From Paenibacillus tyrphae (GTDB lineage: Bacteria; Bacillota; Bacilli; Paenibacillales; NBRC-103111): 64,000 nt of DNA. Shown in pieces: positions 33,608 through 40,548 of this stretch. The number at the start of each line of letters is the position of its first letter. The first letter of the stretch is position 1. The DNA lies in NCBI RefSeq assembly GCF_000722545.1, contig NZ_JNVM01000031.1, positions 62,001 to 126,000 on the forward strand, written 5' to 3'. Made by a program: the position numbers and the translations under genes. The notes under the pieces were generated by a model, which made no database searches, was not told where the DNA came from, and saw nothing but the letters and a program-made list of their open reading frames with translations.

Positions 33608-35212
33608 GTGAGTAAAATTCGCGAAGCAGCTGATATGGCGGAGTTAATGCAGCACTTCCGCCTTGCGATTGATAAAAAACTCGTAAAGTTTGTTAGGGAC
33701 GACGTGCTAAATCATAGCTCTTTCTTCTTTTATCAGCGCATGCCTCGAAGCTCTATTTATAAAGGCGTATGTACGTATTGCAAAGAAGAATACTCCGTTC
33801 GGGATTGCACGGTTTTTAAGCATAATACCTGGTGGCGCTGTGAAAAGTGTGGAGAGTCTGTGCAGTTGAAAGCTGCTGGGCGAGGGCGGGGGAAGATGGT
33901 TGATCGCGCTTATGCAGTCTGGTATGAAAAGTCTGCAATTGACTCAAACGTTATAGTCTCAACGGGTTACAAGGTGACACTTGATTATCGCAAAGTGATG
34001 ACCCCAGAAATTGAGTTCGTGCCGGTTACACGATATCTGTTCCGGCATGGACACAGTGCACAAATGGCTGTACGGGATCATTGGACGACTGGATATTATA
34101 TGAACAAACAGATTGAGTTTGGAAATGGATGGTCATTTACAAAACGTCCGTCTACCATCGTTGGTAAGTATTATTTTACTCGCCGGAGTTGTCAATCCAA
34201 GGACAGCGTCCGTGAAGCTGTCAAAGGAACGCCATTCGAGCGTAGCGAATGGCAGCAATTTTGGGCGGATGATCTGGATGCCGCCTACATCTTTTCCGCA
34301 ATCGCCAAGTATCCGTTTATTGAATATTTGGTTAAAACCGGATTACGGAAGATTGCTATTGATATCGTCCGTAGAAATCCAACGTATGGAGCAATCAATC
34401 TTCGCGGGAAATCTCCATCTAAAATTCTTGGACTCAATCGGCAGGAATTCCGAGAGTGGAAGGCGACTTGCCCAAAAATGAAGGCGGAAACACTGAAAGC
34501 TTACAAATGGTGCCGTGACCGAGGCGCACGCATCTCTTGGGCGCAGGCTGAAGCATTCGGCGATGTAATAGCACCAAAGTATAGCTTCGATTCTATGAAA
34601 CAAATCCTTCAATACGTTCCTGCTGAATGCTTGATCCGATATTCGTGGAACCAGTACCAAAAAAATCGAAAGCACTACAGGGAAATTCGAGATGTGATGA
34701 CGACATATCGAGATTATTTAAGGGACGCCAAAGAATTAGAAATGGATATGTTGGATGAAGCGACGTTATATCCAAACAACTTGCGTGCAGCTCATGCGAA
34801 GACGATTTCTAAAGTTAAGTTGAAACAGGACCCTAAGACGAATCAGATGATCGTTGATAAGCAAAAAGCACTTATGCGGTATTGTTTCGAGCATGGGAAT
34901 TTCTTGATTCGTCCGATTCAGGATGTTGGCGAGTTGTTTGCGGAGGGAGCTTCTTTAAATCATTGCGTTGGAAGTTACGCGAAAAGATACGCAACCGGAG
35001 ACTGCATTATTCTTTGTGTACGCCGGAAAGACATTCCTGACGAGCCGTTCTATACGGCAGAAATTGTTAAGGACCGTCTCATGCAGTGCAGAACCGACGG
35101 GAACGACCCCATGACCCCAGAGGTGAAGATCTTTATGGATGAGTATATGAAATATTTGTCTACCGAATCGAAGCCAAGAAGAACGAAACAAAAGATGGAG
35201 GTTGCAGTATGA
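33608..35212 (+). CDS. PcfJ-like protein with zinc finger
   Basis: 534 aa. A Cys4 zinc finger lies near the N-terminus (CTYC at 55-58 and CEKC at 78-81). The C-terminus has the PcfJ signature LIRPIQDVGELFAEGASLNHCVGSYAKRYATGDCIILCVRRK. GTG start after TAGGAGGGG. PcfJ is known from conjugative plasmids and many prophages, without a proven function. Follows PcfK by 12 bp and overlaps the next gene by four. Confidence 0.8.
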   Translation: MSKIREAADMAELMQHFRLAIDKKLVKFVRDDVLNHSSFFFYQRMPRSSIYKGVCTYCKEEYSVRDCTVFKHNTWWRCEKCGESVQLKAAGRGRGKMVDRAYAVWYEKSAIDSNVIVSTGYKVTLDYRKVMTPEIEFVPVTRYLFRHGHSAQMAVRDHWTTGYYMNKQIEFGNGWSFTKRPSTIVGKYYFTRRSCQSKDSVREAVKGTPFERSEWQQFWADDLDAAYIFSAIAKYPFIEYLVKTGLRKIAIDIVRRNPTYGAINLRGKSPSKILGLNRQEFREWKATCPKMKAETLKAYKWCRDRGARISWAQAEAFGDVIAPKYSFDSMKQILQYVPAECLIRYSWNQYQKNRKHYREIRDVMTTYRDYLRDAKELEMDMLDEATLYPNNLRAAHAKTISKVKLKQDPKTNQMIVDKQKALMRYCFEHGNFLIRPIQDVGELFAEGASLNHCVGSYAKRYATGDCIILCVRRKDIPDEPFYTAEIVKDRLMQCRTDGNDPMTPEVKIFMDEYMKYLSTESKPRRTKQKMEVAV

Positions 35213-36177
35213 CGACGCAAATTGAAATCCAAAGAACTCCTCATATCATCGCTGCCGAGATATGCAGCATCAAAGAGCAGACCAAAATGATGGTCCTCCA
35301 AAATAGTATTGAAATCGGCCGACGTTTGGTCGAAGCGAAGGCTATGGTAGCGCATGGCGAGTGGGGAAAGTGGCTTGAAGAATCGGTTGATTACTCTCAA
35401 AGTACGGCCAACAATCTGATGAAAATTTATGAAGAGTATGGTACTGATCAAATCGCACTTTTCGGCTCTCAAGTGAAATCCCAAGCGCTTGGGAATTTGG
35501 GTTATACCCAAGCAGTTGCACTTCTCGGGGTTCCTGCAGAGGAGCGAGAGCAGTTTGTCCAAGAGCACGATGTAGAGAACCTTTCCACAAGAGAGCTGCA
35601 AAAACTCGTGAAAGAGAAGCAACAGCTCGAAAAGAAGCTTCGGGATGCAGAGGCCAAAGCCGAAAAAGAGCGTCAAGAACGGCAAAAGATTGCTGAGCAG
35701 CATGGAAATATGGAAAAGAAGATCAAGGAACATGACGAACTGGTGCAGAGGCTGAATGCCGAGCTGGAGAAAGCAAAGTCGTCGGGGGATACAAAATCTG
35801 CTGAAAAATTGAAGGAATCTCTAGAAAAATCAAAGGCCGATCTTGATGCTTCTAAAAAACGCGTCAAAGAACTGGAGACGGAACTTAAGAAGAAGCCGAT
35901 TGATGTTCCAGCAACGACGATCATTGAGAAAGTGCCCGAAGAAGTCGAACGCGAACTCGCCGAGCTTCGGGAAAAAGTCATCAAGAATGATAATAAGCCT
36001 GCTATCAAATTCGCTATATGCTTCGAGACCCTTGTATCTAATTTCAAAGACCTGCTTTCTTCGTTGGACGAAATCAAACAGTTTAAGCCAGAAGAGCACG
36101 AGAAATATCAAAGTGCGATTCTCGGCCTAATGGATAAGATGACAACAAGATTGAAAGGAGAGGATCAGAACGCTTGA
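35209..36177 (+). CDS. DUF3102 domain protein with long coiled coil
   Basis: 322 aa. N-terminal DUF3102 (residues ~10-130): SIEIGRRLVEAKAMVAHGEWGKWLEESVDYSQSTANNLMKIYEEYG...SYSQ-like ALGNLGYTQAVALLGVP. A long coiled coil follows (~130-250, very rich in K/E). DUF3102 proteins occur in phages and ICEs; they resemble ParB-N-like DNA factors but function is unproven. Contains a 16-bp palindrome found again at 58505. Confidence 0.72.
   Translation: MTTQIEIQRTPHIIAAEICSIKEQTKMMVLQNSIEIGRRLVEAKAMVAHGEWGKWLEESVDYSQSTANNLMKIYEEYGTDQIALFGSQVKSQALGNLGYTQAVALLGVPAEEREQFVQEHDVENLSTRELQKLVKEKQQLEKKLRDAEAKAEKERQERQKIAEQHGNMEKKIKEHDELVQRLNAELEKAKSSGDTKSAEKLKESLEKSKADLDASKKRVKELETELKKKPIDVPATTIIEKVPEEVERELAELREKVIKNDNKPAIKFAICFETLVSNFKDLLSSLDEIKQFKPEEHEKYQSAILGLMDKMTTRLKGEDQNA
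35479..35499 (+). repeat. 21-bp palindrome-containing repeat, copy 1
   Basis: TCCCAAGCGCTTGGGA (35479-35494), a perfect 16-bp palindrome, plus ATTTG. The identical 21 bp recur at 58505-58525. This copy lies within the DUF3102 gene, encoding SQALGNL. Confidence 0.85.
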
Positions 36178-36239
36178 CATGTTTGGAATTGGCGTTCCGG
36201 GAATTCTGAATAGAAATACGGAAGGGTGAGGCGAATTCT

Positions 36240-36755
36240 ATGCAAGCAGCTGTAACGGAAGATTCAAAAGAAATATTTGTAGAGGCGATGGAAGAACAAG
36301 AGGAGTTGCCTACAGCAAAAAAATTCAAATGGAAGGACCGCATTGGCTTAGTTGATGTATTAGCTCAAGAATGTGCTGATAGCGGTAGAAAGTTTGAAAC
36401 TGTATTCAATTCGATTAGGATCTCCCAATTTGCTTATTATGCGTCCAAGATGCCAGTTAAGCAAAAATCCAAGCTAAAAAAAGAAGTGCAGGAAAAAGTA
36501 AAAGAAATTCTTTATGTTCGTGAATCGGCAGATGTGGGGGATGTCGTCCGCGTCCCTAAATACAAGGATAATCCTCTTCTTGGTGGATATATCCGCGACG
36601 GTCACAAATTAGTAGAGGCTGTCATTACAAAGAAAGAGATCATAGCATCGAGTTATCGCTATACAGTAAAGCGGATTTCTGACGGACAAGTTCAGAAAGG
36701 CAACGGGCACATGATAAAGTCCATTGTCTCAAGAGCTGCTGACGGACAGGTCTAA
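36240..36755 (+). CDS. Hypothetical phage protein
   Basis: 171 aa. Acidic N-terminus, then KWKDRIGLVDVLAQECADSGRKFETVFNSI and a C-terminal beta part (VGDVVRVPKYKDNPLLGGYIRDGHKLVEAVITKKEI). No domain recognised. Lies between DUF3102 and small late-early genes. Confidence 0.62.
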   Translation: MQAAVTEDSKEIFVEAMEEQEELPTAKKFKWKDRIGLVDVLAQECADSGRKFETVFNSIRISQFAYYASKMPVKQKSKLKKEVQEKVKEILYVRESADVGDVVRVPKYKDNPLLGGYIRDGHKLVEAVITKKEIIASSYRYTVKRISDGQVQKGNGHMIKSIVSRAADGQV

Positions 36756-36781
36756 ATGCGGAAATACATGATCTTTGAAAA

Positions 36782-37036
36782 TTGAATAGTGTGGCATTTT
36801 ATTGTACGATTTTCATAATTAATGAATAGGGAGCGTGTGAAAAAATGAAAATTGATGTCTATGAAAATGGTAGCAAAAGCAAACTTATAGCTGTACTTGT
36901 AGAGGATAACGGAAACGAACGTGAGTTAGTTAGAACCGAAAAAGGCAGGGATGATTTACTGAACCAAATCGACGAAATGAACTTGTCTCATCTGACAGTA
37001 GAATTCAAATAGGAAACAAAATGCCGCACTGTTCAA
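36782..37036 (+). repeat. 19-bp inverted repeat flanking a 55-aa gene
   Basis: The segment 36782-36800 (TTGAATAGTGTGGCATTTT) is the reverse complement of 37018-37036 with two differences, both G-U pairs in RNA. The right arm is also the left arm of the terminator at 37018-37056. The leader of the small gene could therefore pair with, and open, its own terminator. Confidence 0.65.
36845..37012 (+). CDS. Small hypothetical phage protein (55 aa)
   Basis: Starts MKIDVYENGSKSKLIAVLV, two beta strands and a C-terminal helix/strand (LLNQIDEMNLSHLTVEF). GGGAGCG upstream of the ATG. Flanked by the 19-bp inverted repeat and followed by a terminator, so it looks like a separately regulated cistron. No family recognised. 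Confidence 0.6.
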   Translation: MKIDVYENGSKSKLIAVLVEDNGNERELVRTEKGRDDLLNQIDEMNLSHLTVEFK

Positions 37037-37056
37037 TAGACAGCCTGCGGCATTTT
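37018..37056 (+). terminator. Rho-independent terminator
   Basis: AAATGCCGCA (37019-37028) pairs with TGCGGCATTT (37046-37055), followed by TTATTTT. Lies directly after the 55-aa gene. Confidence 0.75.
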
Positions 37057-37106
37057 TATTTTCCGAAGGTCTGAATATTGAAGAACATGAAGGGAGGAAG
37101 CACTGT

Positions 37107-37382
37107 ATGAAAATAACCATAAGCAAGCCGGTTGCTGATGCCATCGAAAAAGCTTTGGGTCACGCTTACTTTCGAGGGGACAAAGAAAAATTCTTAGCCC
37201 AACACGCTTCGACGCTCCTTGACCCGTGGGGTCCTTCACTTTCGGCACTGAACGGCCTACCTTATGAAGATCTGGAGCGTGCTTTGAATGAAGGTTACGA
37301 ACTAGATTACTCTTCTATGACAGTAGACGAAATTTGGGAAATACTCGGACGAGAAGGTTTTCAATTACATTCAAACGAATAG
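37107..37382 (+). CDS. Hypothetical phage protein (91 aa)
   Basis: MKITISKPVADAIEKALGHAYFRGDKEKFL... ending MTVDEIWEILGREGF. Mostly helical. AGGGAGG upstream. No recognised domain; such small genes are typical of the phage late-early region. Confidence 0.6.
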   Translation: MKITISKPVADAIEKALGHAYFRGDKEKFLAQHASTLLDPWGPSLSALNGLPYEDLERALNEGYELDYSSMTVDEIWEILGREGFQLHSNE

Positions 37383-37395
37383 GGCGGTGTTTACT

Positions 37396-37560
37396 TTGGA
37401 GAAAAAAACAGTCGGTAAATGGAAGCAGGAACTTATCTTTATCAAACGTGATGCCAACGGGGTTATCGTCGGGATGTCGGAGCAGACTCCGGAAGATTAC
37501 GTCGATCCAGTTGACGAGGAAATTACGAATGATACCAGATTCAGGGTCATCGGCGATTAA
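37396..37560 (+). CDS. Small hypothetical phage protein (54 aa)
   Basis: TTG start 37396; sequence MEKKTVGKWKQELIFIKRDANG followed by an acidic middle (TPEDYVDPVDEE) and TRFRVIGD. A weak AGGGCGG lies upstream. No domain recognised. Confidence 0.5.
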   Translation: MEKKTVGKWKQELIFIKRDANGVIVGMSEQTPEDYVDPVDEEITNDTRFRVIGD

Positions 37561-37572
37561 AATAAAATAGAA

Positions 37573-37653
37573 ATTCCCCAGCGGCATCTTTGGTCGGAGG
37601 CGCTGGGGAATGTATGTTCTCTCACCCACATTATAACATAAAGGACGGGTGAG
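37573..37653 (+). promoter_or_regulatory. Hairpins before the late regulator gene
   Basis: ATTCCCCAGCG (37573-37583) pairs perfectly with CGCTGGGGAAT (37601-37611). A second stem, CTCACCC (37621-37627) with GGGTGAG (37647-37653), covers part of the ribosome binding site (GGTGAGGAG) of the ArpU-like gene and could limit its translation. Confidence 0.5.
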
Positions 37654-37657
37654 GAGA

Positions 37658-38032
37658 ATGTCTGTTTTGTGCATGGAAGAATTATTTCCTGAGGCGTCGC
37701 CAGTAGAAATAAAGCGTACTAAAGCGTATCTGGAGCAATACAAGGAGAAGAAACAGAAGGTTGCCTTCTTTGAAAGAAATCCGCCGGAGACAGATAAACA
37801 AAAGAGCCGTCAAGCGGTATTGATTAAGTTTACAAGTCTTGTTGAAAGGGCAGTTGGCGAGATCCTTCAAAGTGATGTTAAAGCAGTTATTGAATATCGC
37901 TTTATCAAGGGTAATTCCCGAGCGGCGACTATAATTAAATTTAGCGGATGGGATTATTGCGATAAAACCATTGACCGTAAAATAACGGAAGGGATTACGT
38001 CCGTCGCAAATACATTACTTTATTTGGAGTAA
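37658..38032 (+). CDS. ArpU-type late transcription regulator
   Basis: 124 aa from ATG 37658 (GGGTGAGGAG upstream). Sigma-70 region 4-like layout: an N-terminal helix region, then VIEYRFIKGNSRAATIIKFSGWDYCDKTIDRKITEGITSVANTL. ArpU-family proteins switch on late phage genes in Gram-positive phages. It lies just before packaging genes, with an 11-bp-phased repeat array directly downstream as a likely binding site. Confidence 0.78.
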   Translation: MSVLCMEELFPEASPVEIKRTKAYLEQYKEKKQKVAFFERNPPETDKQKSRQAVLIKFTSLVERAVGEILQSDVKAVIEYRFIKGNSRAATIIKFSGWDYCDKTIDRKITEGITSVANTLLYLE

Positions 38033-38037
38033 AAAAA

Positions 38038-38093
38038 TGTCCATTTCATGTCTAAAGCCTGTCCACAAAGTGTCCAAGGATACGGGGTACAGT
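38038..38093 (+). promoter_or_regulatory. Candidate late promoter with four 11-bp-spaced repeats
   Basis: TGTCCA (38038), TGTCTA (38049), TGTCCA (38060) and TGTCCA (38071) recur at exact 11-bp spacing, one per helical turn, starting six bases after the ArpU stop. TACAGT at 38088-38093 could be the -10. No good -35 is present, as expected for an activator-dependent promoter. Confidence 0.68.
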
Positions 38094-38335
38094 AGAACCA
38101 GAGAGCCAAGCAGAAGAGGCTCCGGGTAATGTCTACTGTACCTTTATCACTGTAGGCACTCGGCCATGCTGTGGGTGTAGTCACCTTAGACGCTAGTCGT
38201 CAAGGGTGTGGTGAGAGGCGGGGTTAGATGCCCCTAAATTTTCGTTCTTTGCACAGCTGTCCGGCCAGGTGTCGGCCAGCTCGGAAAGAATGAAGATGGC
38301 AACGTGTAGAGAGTCGCCTTCGGCGGCTCTTTTTG
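38086..38335 (+). ncRNA. Candidate structured phage RNA
   Basis: Non-coding 330-bp gap (38033-38368). An 11-bp perfect stem GGTACAGTAGA (38086-38096) / TCTACTGTACC (38132-38142) encloses nested stems (97-99/125-127 and 103-107/118-122 of the 38-kb block). Further short stems follow (for example GGGG...CCCC near 38220). The region ends in the terminator at 38310-38334. It could be a leader RNA, an antitermination element or part of a packaging site; no known family is assigned. Confidence 0.5.
38310..38334 (+). terminator. Terminator before the packaging genes
   Basis: AGAGTCGCC (38310-38318) and GGCGGCTCT (38322-38330) form a 9-bp stem (one G-U) with a UUC loop, followed by TTTTT. It lies between the candidate late promoter and the head genes, so late transcription must pass it or start after it. 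Confidence 0.78.
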
Positions 38336-38368
38336 CGCAGGGAAAAACACGCCAGGGGAGGGCAATGC

Positions 38369-38509
38369 GTGAAGAAAAAGAGGACAAAGGGGCCACCCAT
38401 CGTGGTACAACCCCAGAAATGCAGAGGTTGCATTTGGGGACGCTGGGCAGATACCAAGCAATTTTGCAGCCTGCCTCACTGCCGGAAGGAGCGTCGAGAT
38501 GAGCAATAA
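38369..38509 (+). CDS. Small Cys-rich phage protein (zinc ribbon-like)
   Basis: 46 aa from GTG 38369, GGGGAGGG six bases upstream. Basic N-terminus (MKKKRTKGPP) then CRGCIWGRW and FCSLPHCRKERR, four Cys in a zinc-binding pattern. Small proteins of this form are frequent next to phage packaging genes. An overlapping ATG 38365 frame looks non-coding. Overlaps the next gene by 11 bases. Confidence 0.62.
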   Translation: MKKKRTKGPPIVVQPQKCRGCIWGRWADTKQFCSLPHCRKERRDEQ

Positions 38510-38600
38510 TTTATTTGCGGGTGCCCTGATCGGCGGAGCACTCAGTTTGGTCTTATGGATCGCTGGTATTGGTTTGCTGCAGCGATTGATGGGATGGTGA
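38499..38600 (+). CDS. Small single-TM phage protein (33 aa)
   Basis: MSNNLFAGALIGGALSLVLW... one hydrophobic helix spanning most of the peptide. ATG 38499 with AAGGAGCG seven bases upstream, ending four bases before the recombinase start. Function unknown. Confidence 0.5.
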   Translation: MSNNLFAGALIGGALSLVLWIAGIGLLQRLMGW

Positions 38601-38604
38601 CGCC

Positions 38605-39147
38605 ATGCAATTCGTTCAGCCGATTCGTGATCCTGAGATTCTGGCGGATATCAAGTATCATTTGAAAGATACGAATTATCGCAATTACATCATGGTCATG
38701 ATTGGCATAAACACCGGCCTGAGAATATCAGATATATTGAAGCTCCGAGTCAGGGATGTCGTTGGAACCCATATTGTAATTAAGGAACTCAAAACCGGGA
38801 AGACAAAGCGCATTTTAATAACTGGTGACCTCAAACGTGAACTTCAGGAGCATATTCGTGACAAACCAGGTATTGAATTTCTCATCAAAAGCAGGGAAGG
38901 GCATAACCGAGCAATTACTCCAAGCATGGCTTACAAGATTATGCGTTCTATTGCTGAAGAGTTTGCTTTAAAAGAAATTGGTTGCCACAGCCTCAGGAAA
39001 ACGTTTGGCTACTTCTTCTACAAACAGTATAACGACATCGCGTTGTTAATGAGGCTGTTCAACCATTCGTCAGAGAAGGTGACTTTGCGTTATATCGGGG
39101 TCGAACAAGACACGATGGACGTTCACCTAAAACGATTCAAAGTGTGA
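38605..39147 (+). CDS. Single-domain tyrosine recombinase
   Basis: 180 aa, catalytic domain only. All active residues are present: Arg40 (GLRISDI), Lys66, His128-x-x-Arg131 (CHSLRKTFG), His154 (FNHSS) and Tyr163 (LRYIG). It lacks a core-binding domain. It lies far from the integrase, between the late regulator and the terminase genes. Similar minimal XerC/D-like genes occur near terminases of other Firmicute phages; a role in genome processing or dimer resolution is inferred. Confidence 0.85.
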   Translation: MQFVQPIRDPEILADIKYHLKDTNYRNYIMVMIGINTGLRISDILKLRVRDVVGTHIVIKELKTGKTKRILITGDLKRELQEHIRDKPGIEFLIKSREGHNRAITPSMAYKIMRSIAEEFALKEIGCHSLRKTFGYFFYKQYNDIALLMRLFNHSSEKVTLRYIGVEQDTMDVHLKRFKV

Positions 39148-39326
39148 TCAATTCATTATATTGAGCATACCGGGAATTGGTTTGATACCAGGGACCCGGA
39201 ATGCCTGTATGACGCGCTTTTCCACGCTTTCCTTGAGTTACATTCCCCTATACATAAAGGTAACTCAGGGGCTGTCTGGAGGGCTTTGGAGATGAGTTAA
39301 AAAGGCTATATTTGGAGGGGTGAATC
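39148..39326 (+). other. Non-coding gap with inverted repeat upstream of HNH gene
   Basis: TGAGTTAC (39234-39241) pairs with GTAACTCA (39260-39267), and GGGAA/CCCGG-rich short dyads lie upstream. No ORF. Possibly regulatory or part of a packaging region. Confidence 0.4.
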
Positions 39327-39683
39327 ATGCCATCGGTTGCCAAGAAACCATGTAGTAGACCTGGTTGTAGCAACCTGACAAGAGAGCGATACTGCCCCGA
39401 TCATGCACAGCTGACACAGCAGAAGGACCGGGAACGAGGCACGGCAGCGCAGCGAGGATATGATAGCAAATGGAGAACGGCGCGAGCTGGCTATCTGGCT
39501 AAGCATCCTCTATGCGTAGAGTGTCAGCGAGTGGGTGTTATCAAAGCGGCCATGGTTGTTGACCATATCAAGCCGCACAAGGGAGATAAGGCGCTGTTCT
39601 GGGACCGCGGTAATTGGCAGCCGCTCTGCAAACATCATCATGATGTTAAGACTGTAAGGGAAGACGGCGGCTTCGGTAGATGA
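39327..39683 (+). CDS. HNH endonuclease (packaging-associated)
   Basis: 118 aa. N-terminal CSRPGCSNL...YCPDH; HNH core with CVEC (63-66), VVDHIKPHKGD (Asp79-His80), Asn96 (NWQPLC) and CKHHHD. In HK97-type cos phages such HNH proteins lie before terS and work with terminase to cut cos ends. GGAGGGG upstream of ATG. Position and motifs fit that role. Confidence 0.9.
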   Translation: MPSVAKKPCSRPGCSNLTRERYCPDHAQLTQQKDRERGTAAQRGYDSKWRTARAGYLAKHPLCVECQRVGVIKAAMVVDHIKPHKGDKALFWDRGNWQPLCKHHHDVKTVREDGGFGR

Positions 39684-39733
39684 TCGAATAATCACAAGCG
39701 TTTGGGATTTTCCATGCAGAGGAGATTTTGGTG

Positions 39734-39961
39734 ATGGATAGACCAGCGATACCAGCTCCACCTAAGGACTGGAAACCAGAAGCAAAGAAATGTAACCATG
39801 ACTTTGTATTCCTTTATTCTGACTTCAGCAGAGAAGCAGGGACGTATAACGACAGCTACGAGCAGCGCGACACATTCTTTTGTCGATACTGTTTGGAGTA
39901 CAAGACGGTCATTGCCCGTCAAGAGAACAGTCGTACTCGACCGCCTTGGTACAGGGGGTAG
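39734..39961 (+). CDS. Small Cys-containing phage protein
   Basis: 75 aa. KKCNHDFVFLY and FFCRYCLEYKTVIAR give three Cys and one His in a zinc-knuckle-like pattern. Start ATG 39734 with AGAGGAG about ten bases upstream; in-frame GTG 39731 and TTG 39728 precede it. Between HNH and terS; function unknown. Confidence 0.6.
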   Translation: MDRPAIPAPPKDWKPEAKKCNHDFVFLYSDFSREAGTYNDSYEQRDTFFCRYCLEYKTVIARQENSRTRPPWYRG

Positions 39962-40020
39962 GGGGCAAAATCTCTGCGGACCTTTGCCCAATAGACCGCG
40001 TGCCCCTCTAACGTGAAAAA
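39955..40020. other. Candidate cos (packaging) site
   Basis: G-run GGGGGTAGGGGGCAAAA, inverted GGGCAAA (39963-39969) / TTTGCCC (39983-39989), then GACCGCG and TGCCCC. In HK97-type phages with an HNH gene, the cohesive-end site lies between HNH and terS, often in such G-rich DNA. The exact nick positions cannot be read. Confidence 0.45.
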
Positions 40021-40053
40021 AAGTCCCCGAGGAAGGTTTTAGAGGGAAGGAGG

Positions 40054-40548
40054 ATGAAAACAGTGAACGAGGTCATTCAGTTTGACCATATGCGGGTTGG
40101 AAAAAAAGGCGGCGGTAAGCATTGGACTCAAAAAGAAGTTGAAAGCCGGGAAGCAGCTGCTAAGAAATTCGATCGAAAAAAGAAGAAAAAATTAAAAATT
40201 CCGGAATGGTTGTCTGATGATGCTCGAAAAGTCTGGCGAAAGACGATCAGAGACATGGAAGAGTTCGATGTCCTGGATAAAGTGGACGAGGATGTGCTTG
40301 GTGCATACTGCGATGCTGTTGCCAAGTATCAGCATGCCAATGACCTCATTGATGAGCATGGGTATACGGAGGTCAATGCTCAGGGTAACAAGGTCGTAAG
40401 CGCTCATGTCAAACTGGCTCAGAGTTATAGTCGGATGATCCTTGCCTATTCCAATAAGCTCGGTCTTAACGCTGACTCTCGGGCACGTCTGGCGAAGAAG
40501 ATAGCCGATAACGATCAAGGTGATTCGAATGACGACCTCTTTGACTGA
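40054..40548 (+). CDS. terS: Terminase small subunit (P27 family)
   Basis: 164 aa: KIPEWLSDDARKVWRKTIRDMEEFDVLDKVDEDVLGAYCDAVAKYQHANDLIDEHGYTEVNAQGNKVVSAHVKLAQSYSRMILAYSNKLGL, the P27 signature. Recognises phage DNA and regulates the large subunit. AAGGAGG upstream. Overlaps terL by 20 bases. Confidence 0.92.
   Translation: MKTVNEVIQFDHMRVGKKGGGKHWTQKEVESREAAAKKFDRKKKKKLKIPEWLSDDARKVWRKTIRDMEEFDVLDKVDEDVLGAYCDAVAKYQHANDLIDEHGYTEVNAQGNKVVSAHVKLAQSYSRMILAYSNKLGLNADSRARLAKKIADNDQGDSNDDLFD

Noticed and set aside
36765..36790. rRNA-operon leader-like element (CTTTGAAAATTGAA)
   Set aside because: Resembles the sequence between 16S and 23S genes of Firmicutes, but no rRNA is near and the match is short; noted only as part of the inverted repeat leader.
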